Positions 42,506 through 50,046 of a DNA stretch of 64,000 bases are shown piece after piece. Both the position numbers and the translations under genes were made by a program. Numbering within the stretch: the first letter of the stretch is position 1; every line of letters starts with the position of its first letter. This DNA comes from TMP-24 sp964600685 (GTDB taxonomy: Bacteria > Pseudomonadota > Alphaproteobacteria > Rhodobacterales > Rhodobacteraceae), in assembly GCA_964600685.1 (NCBI GenBank), contig CAZRKU010000001.1, forward strand, positions 67,782 to 131,781. The letters run 5' to 3'. The notes beneath the pieces are model-generated. The model was not told the DNA's origin. It worked only from the letters and a program-made list of their open reading frames with translations, and did not search any database.

Positions 42506-42883
42506 ATGGAAGACAAGACCCGCTTTCCCCGCCTGCGCCTCAGGATCATGCTCGCCCCCGGCCTGTGGCTGGGGCCGGGCAAGGCCGACCTTCTGGAAGG
42601 GATCGCCGACACCGGCTCCATCGCCGCGGCCGGACGGCGGATGGGGATGAGCTACAAGCGCGCCTGGGGGCTGGTCGAGGGGCTGAACGCCACATTCAGC
42701 GCACCGCTGGTCGCAGCCAGCCGGGGCGGGGCCGCCCACGGCGGGGCCGGGCTGACGCCGCTCGGGACCGAGGTGCTGGCGCTCTATCGGCGGGCCGAGG
42801 CGGAAAGCGCGGCGGCAAGTGCCGGAGCCCTGGCACGGATCGGTGCGCTGGTGCGGGCCTCCGATATATCCGGCCAGGAATAA
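42506..42883 (+). CDS. modE: ModE-like molybdate-responsive regulator (N-terminal domain only)
   Basis: 125 residues, only the winged helix-turn-helix half of ModE: LRIMLAPGLWLGPGKADLLE, ADTGSIAAAGRRMGMSYKRA and AWGLVEGLNATF. Full ModE has a C-terminal pair of molybdate-binding (MOP) domains, which are absent here; the same short form is common in alphaproteobacteria. It sits directly before modA, and two ModE-type boxes lie at its 3' end and in the gap to modA, so it probably controls the mod genes and perhaps itself. How it senses molybdate without MOP domains is unclear. Confidence 0.88.
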   Translation: MEDKTRFPRLRLRIMLAPGLWLGPGKADLLEGIADTGSIAAAGRRMGMSYKRAWGLVEGLNATFSAPLVAASRGGAAHGGAGLTPLGTEVLALYRRAEAESAAASAGALARIGALVRASDISGQE

Positions 42884-42885
42884 CG
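42862..42885 (+). promoter_or_regulatory. Second ModE-type box, overlapping the modE stop
   Basis: CGATATATCC GGCCAGGAATAACG (24 bases) matches the downstream box at 19 of 24 positions. The modE stop codon (42881-42883) lies inside it. The two boxes start 43 bases apart, about four helix turns, so they could bind ModE on the same face. Confidence 0.6.
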
Positions 42886-42904
42886 CTTGCCGCATGACGG
42901 GCTG

Positions 42905-42928
42905 CGTTATATCCATCCAGACATAACG
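42905..42928 (+). promoter_or_regulatory. ModE operator upstream of modA
   Basis: CGTTATATCCATCCAGACAT followed by AACG has near-palindromic ends (CGTTATAT and ACATAACG) and the same size and ends as the known ModE box of the Escherichia coli mod operon. It lies 19 bases before the modA start, ideal for repression when molybdate is plentiful. Confidence 0.85.
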
Positions 42929-42946
42929 AAATGCTGGACGACCCTG

Positions 42947-43696
42947 ATGCCCCGCGCCCCCCGGCCCCTTCTCCTCCTGACCGCGGGCCTCGCCCTCCTG
43001 CCGCTTGCCGCGACGGCCGACAGCGCGATCCTCGCCGTCGCCACCAATTTCGCACCGACCGCCGAACGGCTCGCGGCAGACTTCTCCGCAAGCTCCGGCC
43101 ATGGGATCACCGTCACCGGCGGTGCGACCGGCAAGCTTTATGCCCAGATCGGCGCGGGCGCACCGTTCGACGCTTTCCTCTCCGCCGACCAGACGACCGC
43201 CGAGGAACTGGTCCTCGACGGACTGGCCATCGCGGACAGCCGCTTCACCTACGCGACCGGACGGCTCGCGCTCTGGTCGGCCGATCCCGGCCGCGATCTG
43301 GGTGATCCGAAGGCCGCGCTGCTGGCCGCGCCCCATGTGGCGATCGCCAACCCCGACCTTGCGCCCTATGGCAAGGCCGCGATGGAGGTCATTGAAAAGC
43401 TCGGGCTTGCCGCAGACCTTCAAGGCAGGATCGTCACCGGCGAAAACATCGGCCAGGCCCAGTCGATGGTGGCGAGCGGCGCGGCGGAACTGGGTTTCGT
43501 CGCGGCCCCCGCCCTTGTCGGCAGAACCGACGGCGCCTTCTGGCTCGTGCCCGCCGACCGCCACGCCCCGCTGCGCCAGGAGGCGGTCCTTCTGACCCGC
43601 GGCGCCGGAAATGCGGCCGCCGAAGGCTTCCTTGCCTATCTGGCCGGGCCGGAGGCGAGGAAGATCATCGCCGGTGCCGGCTATGGGGTCGACTGA
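42947..43696 (+). CDS. modA: Molybdate ABC transporter substrate-binding protein
   Basis: 249 residues. A signal peptide (RAPRPLLLLTAGLALLPLAA, cut likely near ATADS) sends it to the periplasm, where it binds molybdate or tungstate. The fold markers are ILAVATNFAPTAERLAADF, GATGKLYAQIGAGAPFDAFL, SADQTTAEEL and ATGRLALWSADP, with Ser and Thr residues expected to bind the oxyanion. The start ATG at 42947 follows the ModE box. It is followed at once by modB and modC. Confidence 0.93.
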   Translation: MPRAPRPLLLLTAGLALLPLAATADSAILAVATNFAPTAERLAADFSASSGHGITVTGGATGKLYAQIGAGAPFDAFLSADQTTAEELVLDGLAIADSRFTYATGRLALWSADPGRDLGDPKAALLAAPHVAIANPDLAPYGKAAMEVIEKLGLAADLQGRIVTGENIGQAQSMVASGAAELGFVAAPALVGRTDGAFWLVPADRHAPLRQEAVLLTRGAGNAAAEGFLAYLAGPEARKIIAGAGYGVD

Positions 43697-43697
43697 C

Positions 43698-44372
43698 ATG
43701 CCCGATCTCGGCCCGCTCTGGCTGACGCTGCAACTGGCCCTTCTGGTCACGGTCCTGCTCCTGCTCCTCGGCACCCCCCTGGCCTGGTGGCTGTCGCAAA
43801 GCCGCTCGCGCCTGGCCCCGGTGGTGGAAGCGGTGACGGCCCTGCCGCTTGTCCTGCCGCCAACGGTTCTCGGCTTCTACCTGCTCCTCGCGCTCAACCC
43901 CAGCGCTCCGATCGGCGCTTTCTGGCTGCGCCTGACCGGCGGGACGCTGACCTTTTCCTTCGCGGGCCTCGTCGTCGCCTCGCTGCTCTACTCGCTGCCC
44001 TTCACCGTCCAGCCGCTTCAGGGCGCGTTCACCGCCCTCGGCCGCGCACCGATGGAGGCGGCCACGACCCTTGGCGCCCGGCCGCTCGACGCCTTCCTGA
44101 CCGTGATCCTGCCGCTGTCGGCGCGCGGCTATCTGACCGCCGCCGTCCTGACCTTCGCCCATACGCTGGGCGAGTTCGGCGTGGTCCTGATGGTCGGCGG
44201 CAACATCCCGGGCCAGACCCGCACCGTCTCCATCGCGATCTACGAACAGGTGGAGCGGATCGACTATGCCGCAGCCCATGTGCTGTCGGCCATCCTTCTG
44301 GTGCTGTCCTTCCTGATCTTGCTGGCGCTTTACAGCGTGAACGCCCGCGCGCGGGGCGGCACGGCGCCATGA
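43698..44372 (+). CDS. modB: Molybdate ABC transporter permease
   Basis: 224 residues, about five membrane helices, starting at the ATG at 43698. It carries the permease signature: ALGRAPMEAATTLGARPLDA (the EAA loop that contacts the ATPase) and TFAHTLGEFGVVLMVGGNIP, typical of ModB. It starts one base after the modA stop and overlaps the modC start by 4 bases (ATGA). Confidence 0.95.
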   Translation: MPDLGPLWLTLQLALLVTVLLLLLGTPLAWWLSQSRSRLAPVVEAVTALPLVLPPTVLGFYLLLALNPSAPIGAFWLRLTGGTLTFSFAGLVVASLLYSLPFTVQPLQGAFTALGRAPMEAATTLGARPLDAFLTVILPLSARGYLTAAVLTFAHTLGEFGVVLMVGGNIPGQTRTVSIAIYEQVERIDYAAAHVLSAILLVLSFLILLALYSVNARARGGTAP

Positions 44373-45430
44373 AGACGCTCGACCTCTCCATCCGCCTGAC
44401 CCGCGGCACGCAGGATCTGCTGGTCGAGCAGAGCCTGCCGATGGACGGGCTCACCGCGATCTTCGGCCCCTCGGGCGCGGGGAAATCGACGCTCCTGCGG
44501 GTGATTGCCGGCTTCGAGCCGACCGGCGGCCGGGTCATCTTCGCCGGCCAGGTCTGGGAAGAGGGTCGGCGGTTCATGCCGCCGCACCGGCGCGGCGCGG
44601 TCTGCCTCTTTCAGACGCCCCGGCTTTTCCCCCATCTCGACGTGGCGGGCAACCTTGCCTATGCCGCCCGCCGCGCCGGGGCCCTGGCGGACCTGCCCGG
44701 CGCAATCGAGCGCTTCGACCTGACCCCGCTCCTGTCCCGCCGCACCCCCAGCCTGTCGGGGGGCGAAGCGCAGCGGGTGGCGCTCGCACGGGCGCTTCTG
44801 GCAAGACCCCGGCTTCTGCTGATGGACGAACCCCTCTCGGCGCTGGACGGGGCGCGACGCGCCGAGATCCTGCCCCTGATCGAGGATCTGGCCGAACGGT
44901 CCGGCGTGCCGATCCTCTATGTCAGCCATGCGCTTCCCGAAGTCGCGCGCCTTGCCCGGACGGTTCTGGCGCTGGCCGGCGGCCGGGTGCAGGCCCTTGG
45001 CCCCACGGCCGAAGTGCTGGCCGACCCGGCCGCAGGTCCGGCCTTCGGCGGCGAGGAACCGGGAAGCCTGGTCGAGGCGGTCTGGATGGGGATGGATGAC
45101 GACGGCCTCGCCCGCCTGCAGGTCGGCGACCAGACCCTGATCGTGCCCGCCCTCCGCGCCGCGCCGGGCGAAAGGCTCCGGCTCCTGATCCGCGCCCGCG
45201 ACATCATGATCGCGCGGCACCGGCCCACGGGCCTGAGCGCGCTCAACATCCTGCCCGCGGAAGTGCTGCGCATCGCGGAGCTCGACGGAACTTCCGCCGA
45301 TGTGGTCCTGCGCGCGGCGGGGACGGACCTGCGCGCGCGCCTGACCCGCCGGTCGGTGGCGGCGCTTGGCCTTCGGCCGGGGCTTGGTTGTTTTGCCGTC
45401 CTGAAATCGGTCGCACTGGCCCGGGAGTGA
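44369..45430 (+). CDS. modC: Molybdate ABC transporter ATPase
   Basis: 353 residues. Walker A is AIFGPSGAGKSTLLRVIAGF, the Q-loop is AVCLFQTPRLFPHLDVAGNL, the signature is TPSLSGGEAQRVALARALLA, and Walker B is RLLLMDEPLSALD, then YVSHALPEVARLA. The C-terminal part is a TOBE/MOP-type domain (about residues 290-353) that in ModC proteins binds molybdate and lets it stop transport when plentiful. The start at 44369 overlaps the modB stop. The open frame upstream runs through modB and is not used. Confidence 0.96.
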   Translation: MKTLDLSIRLTRGTQDLLVEQSLPMDGLTAIFGPSGAGKSTLLRVIAGFEPTGGRVIFAGQVWEEGRRFMPPHRRGAVCLFQTPRLFPHLDVAGNLAYAARRAGALADLPGAIERFDLTPLLSRRTPSLSGGEAQRVALARALLARPRLLLMDEPLSALDGARRAEILPLIEDLAERSGVPILYVSHALPEVARLARTVLALAGGRVQALGPTAEVLADPAAGPAFGGEEPGSLVEAVWMGMDDDGLARLQVGDQTLIVPALRAAPGERLRLLIRARDIMIARHRPTGLSALNILPAEVLRIAELDGTSADVVLRAAGTDLRARLTRRSVAALGLRPGLGCFAVLKSVALARE

Positions 45431-45497
45431 CATCCTTTCGGTGCCCTCCGGGGAGATTCATCGACAGAAAATGCGGGGCCGGCGCCGCGCGGGCGGC
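45431..45497. repeat. Variant copy of the dispersed element after modC
   Basis: The region holds CCCTCCGGGGAGATTCATCG followed by ACAGAAAATGCGGGG (about 45445-45480), a diverged plus-strand copy of the dispersed GGATATTT/AGAAAATG element. It lies between the convergent modC and lipase-like genes. No separate hairpin was made out. Confidence 0.5.
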
Positions 45498-46223
45498 TCA
45501 GGGCAGCAACCGGCGCACCGCCTCCGTAAAGGTCAGCGCGTGATCGAACCGGCCCTTCTGCAGAAACTCCATCACTTGCGCGATCACCAGCGGGTTGTTC
45601 ATCATGAACGTATGGGTGACGGGCAGCACGATATGATCATCCATCCCCCTCAGCTTCGTCGCCTCGACCGAAACCTTGCCGTCATCCGCGCCTTCGATCA
45701 CATAGGAATAGAGCGGATTGAGCGTGCGGTCGCCGGCGATGATCCCAAGCTCGAACCGCGCCGCGCCGAGCAGGTTCGGCGTGCTGCCCGGCGTCGTGCC
45801 GAGTTCCAGCCCCGCCGGTCCGTTCAACCATTGAAAGGCCCCGAGATCGCCGAAGGCGTCCACCAGTTCGGACCCCTTGTTCGGCGGCGCAAGCATGACC
45901 ACCCGGCCCATCACCGGCGGCCGGTGCTCCTGCAGCCAGGCCCGCGCCAGGATGCCGCCCATCGAATGGGTGACAAAATTCACCCTCTCCGCCCCGCAGG
46001 CCGCAACCGCCGGGCCGACATACCCCTCCACCAAGTCGGCGATGCCTTGCTCGGTCGACGGATAGTCGGAGTTGATCACGCGGTATCCCGCTCGCTCCAG
46101 CGCCTTTTGCATGATGAGAAGCGAGGCATCGCTGCGCGCCAGCCCGTGCAGCAGCACCACGCACTCGGCCCGTGCGGCGGCGGGCAGGAGCAGGATCAGG
46201 GCAAGGAGCATCCGTTTCAGCAT
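45498..46223 (-). CDS. Secreted alpha/beta hydrolase (lipase/esterase-like)
   Basis: 241 residues with a signal peptide (KRMLLALILLLPAAARA). The mature part begins ECVVLLHGLARSDASLLIMQ, and the nucleophile elbow is VNFVTHSMGGILARAWLQEH; the later acid and His may be in the EGADDGKVSV and HIVLPVTHTFMMNN parts. The fold is that of secreted lipases or esterases, but the substrate is unknown. It is convergent with modC and divergent from the NUDIX gene. Confidence 0.88.
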   Translation of the reverse strand: MLKRMLLALILLLPAAARAECVVLLHGLARSDASLLIMQKALERAGYRVINSDYPSTEQGIADLVEGYVGPAVAACGAERVNFVTHSMGGILARAWLQEHRPPVMGRVVMLAPPNKGSELVDAFGDLGAFQWLNGPAGLELGTTPGSTPNLLGAARFELGIIAGDRTLNPLYSYVIEGADDGKVSVEATKLRGMDDHIVLPVTHTFMMNNPLVIAQVMEFLQKGRFDHALTFTEAVRRLLP

Positions 46224-46300
46224 CCGCCCACGATAGTCGCGCCTTCCCCCCGCGGCCAGAGTGCTTGCGCCCGGCCGGCGGAGAGGGCAGTCTCCCGCCC

Positions 46301-46753
46301 ATGAAAACCCGCTCGCCCCGCCTTGCCGCCCGCGCCCTCCTTCTGCACGAAGGGCGGCTCTTGCTGGTGAACGCCTATCCGGGCCGGCGCTCCGACCTCT
46401 GGTGCGCGCCGGGCGGCGGCGTCGAACCCGGCCGCTCGCTTCCCGACAATCTGCGGCGGGAAGTCCATGAGGAGACGGGGCTTGAAATCACCGTCGGGCC
46501 GCTGGCGCTCGTCAACGAATTCCATGACCCGAGGTCCGGTTTCCATCAGGTCGATCTCTTCTTCCGGGCGACGATCACCGCCGGGCGGATCGACCCGGCC
46601 TGGATCGACCCCGCGGGCGTCGTCACCAGCCGCCGCTTCTTCGCGCGGGAGGAGATGACCCGCATCCGCTTCAAGCCCGACAGCCTGCCCGCCGTCGCCT
46701 TTGGCCCCGGCGGCCCGGCCCACTACGACCCGCTGGAGGTCATCGTCGTATGA
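46301..46753 (+). CDS. NUDIX hydrolase
   Basis: 150 residues. The NUDIX box is GGGVEPGRSLPDNLRREVHE followed by ETGLEI. It fits the family except that the first Glu of G-x5-E-x7-REUxEExGU is Arg here; the metal-binding REVHEE part is intact. The family hydrolyses nucleoside diphosphates linked to other groups, and often cleans up damaged nucleotides. Specificity cannot be told. Start ATG at 46301. It overlaps the GreB-like gene by 4 bases. Confidence 0.88.
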   Translation: MKTRSPRLAARALLLHEGRLLLVNAYPGRRSDLWCAPGGGVEPGRSLPDNLRREVHEETGLEITVGPLALVNEFHDPRSGFHQVDLFFRATITAGRIDPAWIDPAGVVTSRRFFAREEMTRIRFKPDSLPAVAFGPGGPAHYDPLEVIVV

Positions 46754-47241
46754 GCCGCGCCTTCGTGAAGGAGGACGGGCCGGACAATGAACCCCTGCCC
46801 GACCTGCCGATTTCCCCGCATCCCAACTTTGTCACCCGGCGCGGCCTTGAGGCGCTGAAGGACCGCCTGGCCGACCGGCTGGCGGCGCTTCAGGCGCTGA
46901 AGGCCCGCGCCGACCGGCTCGACCGGCTGCCGGAAAAGGCGGCCGAGCGTGACATCCGCTATCTGGAGGCACGGCTCAGAACCGCGCTGCTGGTCACGCC
47001 CCCCGCCTCGGCGCCGGAGGCCGCCTTCGCCACCGCCGTGACCGTCGCCGACGCAGAGGGCCGCGAGATCACCTACGAGATCGTGGGCGAGGATGAGGCC
47101 GACGCCGCCCTGAACCGCATCGCCCCGCAATCGCCGCTCGCCCGTGCGCTCCTCGGGGCCCGGCCGGGGGATCTGGTGACCTGGCGGCGGCCGGCCGGCG
47201 CGGTGGAACTGGAAGTCCTTGCCATCCGGGCGCTCGCATGA
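46750..47241 (+). CDS. GreA/GreB-family transcription elongation factor
   Basis: 163 residues. The N-terminal coiled-coil half is NFVTRRGLEALKDRLADRLA with AALQALKARADRLDRLPE, and the C-terminal FKBP-like half has REITYEIVGEDEADAALNRI, APQSPLARALLGARPGDLV. Gre factors help stalled RNA polymerase cut back its RNA. The sequence fits a GreB-like form, though no clear GreB-specific residue was checked. It overlaps the NUDIX gene at its start and the GNAT gene at its end. Confidence 0.9.
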   Translation: MSRAFVKEDGPDNEPLPDLPISPHPNFVTRRGLEALKDRLADRLAALQALKARADRLDRLPEKAAERDIRYLEARLRTALLVTPPASAPEAAFATAVTVADAEGREITYEIVGEDEADAALNRIAPQSPLARALLGARPGDLVTWRRPAGAVELEVLAIRALA

Positions 47242-47829
47242 TGATCCGCGCCCTGCACCCGACCGATGACCGCACGCTGGTCGATGCCTTCTTTCAGGAG
47301 GCAAGCGACTATATCACCATCGAACGCGGCGCCGGCCCCGGACCTGAAGTCACGGAAGAATTCTTCACCGACGCGCCCCCCGGCTGCGATCCCGCCACCT
47401 CGCTCCGGCTCGGCCTGTTCGACGGCCCGCGGCTGATCGCCCTCGCCGAAGCGGGCTTCGGCTTCCCCGAACCGGGCGATGCCTACCTCGGCCTGATGGT
47501 CGTCTCGCCCGCCGCGCGCGGCACGGGGGCCGGCCCCCGCCTGCTCCGCCATATCGAGGGCGCGGCCCGCAGCCGCGCCTNNNNNNNNNNNNNNNNNNNN
47601 NNNNNNNNNNNNNNNNNNNNNNNNNNNNNNNNNNNNNNNNNNNNNNNNNNNNNNNNNNNNNNNNNNNNNNNNNNNNNNNNGCCGCGCCTTCTGGGAACGC
47701 GAGGGCTTCACCACCGTCCTGACCGACAGCCCGGTCACGCTCGGGTCCAGGACCCAGATGGCGCGGCGCATGGGCAAGGCGCTTCACGCCGGCCCGGCGA
47801 CGGACATGTCGCCGCTCCGCCCCTCCTGA
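47238..47829 (+). CDS. GNAT-family N-acetyltransferase, interrupted by a 100-N gap
   Basis: The first 114 codons (47238-47580) read as a normal GNAT: ALHPTDDRTLVDAFFQEASD then YLGLMVVSPAARGTGAGPRL, the acetyl-CoA loop, followed by RHIEGAARSRA. After the gap the next frame gives RAFWEREGFTTVLTDSPVTL, the typical GNAT ending, and a stop at 47827-47829. The frames differ across the 100-N placeholder; an intact protein needs a true gap length that is a multiple of three. In this family about 12-20 residues normally lie between these parts. The gap is also flanked by a 9-base repeat. The substrate is unknown. The gene overlaps the GreB-like gene by 4 bases. Confidence 0.8.
47581..47680. other. 100-N assembly gap
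   Basis: Exactly 100 N, a common scaffold placeholder, so the true length is not known. The base strings on both sides share GCCGCGCCT (47572-47580 and 47681-47689). The frame of the flanking GNAT gene suggests a short true gap, perhaps a few tens of bases. Confidence 0.95.
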
Positions 47830-47865
47830 CCGCCGCCGCCAGCACGCTCTTCGCGCCCGACCGGC

Positions 47866-48726
47866 TCATCGCTCAGCGCCACGCCGCCCCGGCATCACCG
47901 ACAGGCCGACACCGCCCAGCACCAGAACCGCCGCGGCAAGAAAGGTCGCGTCCGGCCTTTCGCCGAGCAGCGCAAAGCCGCCCGCCGCCGCAATCACCGG
48001 CACGGTCAGTTGCGCCACCCCGGCGCGCGTGGCCCCGAGCGCGGGCAGGAGCCGATACCAAAGCGCATAGCCCAGCCCCGACGTGACGATGCCCGACAGA
48101 AGCGCCAGTCCGACCCCGGCAAGGGTCAGGCCGCGACCGCCCGCCAGCGCAGGCATCATCAGCGCGGCCAGCCCCGCCACCGGCGCGGCCAGCAGGAAAT
48201 TCGCCGCCGTCCCGGCCAGCGGATCGGCCTCGCGCCGTCCGGCCAGCGAATAGAGCCCCCAGCCGACCCCCGCGAGGGCCATCGACAAGGCGGGCAGAAC
48301 CGAAATCCGCTGCGCCTCGTGCGGCCATAAAAGCCAGATCAGCCCGGCCAGCGCGATCCCGGCCCCAAGCCACCGGCGCGGCGGAACCTGTTCCCGCCCC
48401 GCCAGCGCCCCGCCAAACATGGCGATCTGGACGCTGGCGAACAGGATCAGCGCGCCCACACCCGCACCAAGCGCAAGATAGGCCATTGAAAAGCCGACCA
48501 TATAGACCAGCAGCGTCGCCGCGCCGATCCAGCGCGGGCGCCCGTTCAGCTCCAGCCCCTTGCCGGAAAGACGGATCAGCACCCAGAGCGCGGCTGCCCC
48601 GGCCGTCAGCCGGATCGCCGCGAAGTCCAAAGGGTCCGTCCCCTGCCCGAGGATCGCCATCCGGTTCAGCACCGAGTTGGCGGCGAAGGCGCACATGGTC
48701 AAGGCGGTCAGAACGAAAAGCCGCAT
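47866..48726 (-). CDS. EamA-family (DMT) transporter
   Basis: 286 residues with about ten membrane helices in two halves, as in the drug/metabolite transporter family. Start MRLFVLTALTMCAFAANSVL is the family start; other marks are LDFAAIRLTAGAAALWVLIR, PPRRWLGAGIALAGLIWLLW and SVLPALSMALAGVGWGLYSL in the second half, ending LLGERPDATFLAAAVLVLGG. These export amino acids or other metabolites; the substrate is unknown. The ATG at 48726 is chosen; the open frame to 48843 has no family support. The HxlR gene ends about 90 bases upstream on the same strand. Confidence 0.92.
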   Translation of the reverse strand: MRLFVLTALTMCAFAANSVLNRMAILGQGTDPLDFAAIRLTAGAAALWVLIRLSGKGLELNGRPRWIGAATLLVYMVGFSMAYLALGAGVGALILFASVQIAMFGGALAGREQVPPRRWLGAGIALAGLIWLLWPHEAQRISVLPALSMALAGVGWGLYSLAGRREADPLAGTAANFLLAAPVAGLAALMMPALAGGRGLTLAGVGLALLSGIVTSGLGYALWYRLLPALGATRAGVAQLTVPVIAAAGGFALLGERPDATFLAAAVLVLGGVGLSVMPGRRGAER

Positions 48727-48817
48727 GGCTGGTCCCCGGTTCGAAACGACGTGGCCGACCCTGCGGCCCGCACCGGAACATGCCCCGGCCACCGGCCCGG
48801 GACCGCGCCCGTCGCGG

Positions 48818-49552
48818 TCAGGACGCAACTCGACAGACGGCATGCTGCACGGGCTTCAACGGGACGATCCCCGCCAGCCCCTTGTAGTCACCCCTGGGCA
48901 ACCAGCTGCCGATGGTGCGGATCAGGCGCGGATCGCCGGACAGGAACAGCCGCCCCTCGGCAATCTCGCGGGCAACCGTCGTGCGCCACAACATGATGGC
49001 GGCAAGCGAAGCGGCGGATGTCTCCACATAAAGATCGACGTCCGTTTTCCGATCGTAAGAGCAGATCTCGACCTCGGTGCCGGGCTGCGCCACGACCCAG
49101 TAACAGTCATAGTCCGAGGTGACATTGGCAAAATGAAACCGCATGACCACCCGGCGCGGCGGCAGTTCGCCCACGTCCAGCAGGCGCCGCATCTTCCACA
49201 TCAATGCCGACAGGTTCGGTTCGCGTACCGCAACCTCTGCCTCGATGTTGCGCTGCGCCCAGTCCGACAGCGCAGTCAATGCCGGCTCAAGCGCGATGGC
49301 CTTGGCGGTGCGCAGATAGTCGATGTTGCCGGTGGCGCGGTCCTCGACCCGCTCGACCAGGCCTGCGACCTCCATCTCCTTCAGCCGCCGCGACAGCAGC
49401 GCGGGCGAGATGTGCCCGATGCCGCGGCGGATGTCGTTGAAGCGGCTCGACCCGCACCACAGCTCGGTCAGGATCTGGATGGTCCAGCGCGGTTCCAGAT
49501 ACTCGCAGGCCTTGGAGATCGGGCAGATGAGGCCATAGGGCTTGCTTGGCAT
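48818..49552 (-). CDS. HxlR-family transcriptional regulator with a C-terminal SCP2-like domain
   Basis: 244 residues. The N-terminal 100 or so residues are an HxlR winged helix: YGLICPISKACEYLEPRWTI, ILTELWCGSSRFNDIRRGIG, SPALLSRRLKEMEVAGLVER. The rest (ERNIEAEV-like region to the end) resembles the SCP2/sterol-carrier-like domain often fused to HxlR in this group (YYWVVAQPGTEVEICSYDRK-type). A ligand is likely but unknown. The start ATG at 49552 is used. It is divergent from a DUF1127 gene, and a palindrome (CCAGTTC/GAACTGG) lies between them. Confidence 0.85.
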   Translation of the reverse strand: MPSKPYGLICPISKACEYLEPRWTIQILTELWCGSSRFNDIRRGIGHISPALLSRRLKEMEVAGLVERVEDRATGNIDYLRTAKAIALEPALTALSDWAQRNIEAEVAVREPNLSALMWKMRRLLDVGELPPRRVVMRFHFANVTSDYDCYWVVAQPGTEVEICSYDRKTDVDLYVETSAASLAAIMLWRTTVAREIAEGRLFLSGDPRLIRTIGSWLPRGDYKGLAGIVPLKPVQHAVCRVAS

Positions 49553-49598
49553 CGGCTTTGCCTCCCGCAGCCAGTCTAAGGCAAAGGGCGCCACCGAT

Positions 49599-49642
49599 CC
49601 AGTTCACATTCTGTATCGGGTCCGGTTCAGTCGCGGAACTGG
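49599..49642. promoter_or_regulatory. Candidate HxlR site: inverted repeat in the divergent region
   Basis: The arms CCAGTTC (49599-49605) and GAACTGG (49636-49642) are exact inverted repeats 30 bases apart, between the HxlR and DUF1127 starts. Binding by the HxlR protein is inferred from position only. Confidence 0.35.
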
Positions 49643-49705
49643 CCCGCATGGCAGATGAGGCCGCATGATCAACCCCAGGAAGACAACGCTCAGGAAGGTA
49701 TCGCG

Positions 49706-49969
49706 ATGCACCGCACTCACCCATCCACAACCCCGCAGCAGACAAACCACCTGCCGCCGTTCGGCGGAGTCGGCTGGTTCGTGGCCATCGTCAGCGAATT
49801 GGGGCGCAGGCGCTCCCTCCTGCGGGAACTCCGCGGACTGACGACGGCACAACTGAAGGACATCGGCCTGACCGAGGCAGACGTCGACGCGGTCCGCCTG
49901 CAGAAACTGGCGGACGACGCAGCCAGCGGTCTTGCCGCCACGATCCGGGAACGGGGCGACAACTGGTAG
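49706..49969 (+). CDS. DUF1127 domain protein
   Basis: 87 residues from the ATG at 49706, preceded by AGGAAGG (49692-49698). The N-terminal half is Pro- and Thr-rich; the DUF1127 part is RRRSLLRELRGLTTAQLKDI followed by GLTEADVDAVRLQKLADDAA. Such small proteins are thought to act in RNA or stress control. It is divergent from the HxlR gene. A strong hairpin follows at 49998, shared with the groEL end. Confidence 0.78.
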   Translation: MHRTHPSTTPQQTNHLPPFGGVGWFVAIVSELGRRRSLLRELRGLTTAQLKDIGLTEADVDAVRLQKLADDAASGLAATIRERGDNW

Positions 49970-49997
49970 AAGGGGGCCAAAGGGGGCCGCTGAAACA

Positions 49998-50025
49998 GAA
50001 AGGGGCGCCAACCGGCGCCCCTTTC
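49998..50025. terminator. Bidirectional terminator after DUF1127 and groEL
   Basis: The arms GAAAGGGGCGCC (49998-50009) and GGCGCCCCTTTC (50014-50025) pair perfectly around AACC. It lies between the DUF1127 stop and the convergent groEL end, so it can stop both. Confidence 0.88.
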
Positions 50026-50046
50026 CGACTTCCCGAAGGAAATTTG

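Noticed and set aside
41921..43774. 617-residue minus-strand open frame over the amidase, modE and modA
   Set aside because: No motif, and the genes on the plus strand are well supported, with ModE boxes in the expected place.
47238..48086. 282-residue frame read straight through the N gap
   Set aside because: After the gap the in-frame sequence (PRLLGTRGLHHRPDRQ) is not GNAT-like, while another frame gives the proper ending; the N count is a placeholder.
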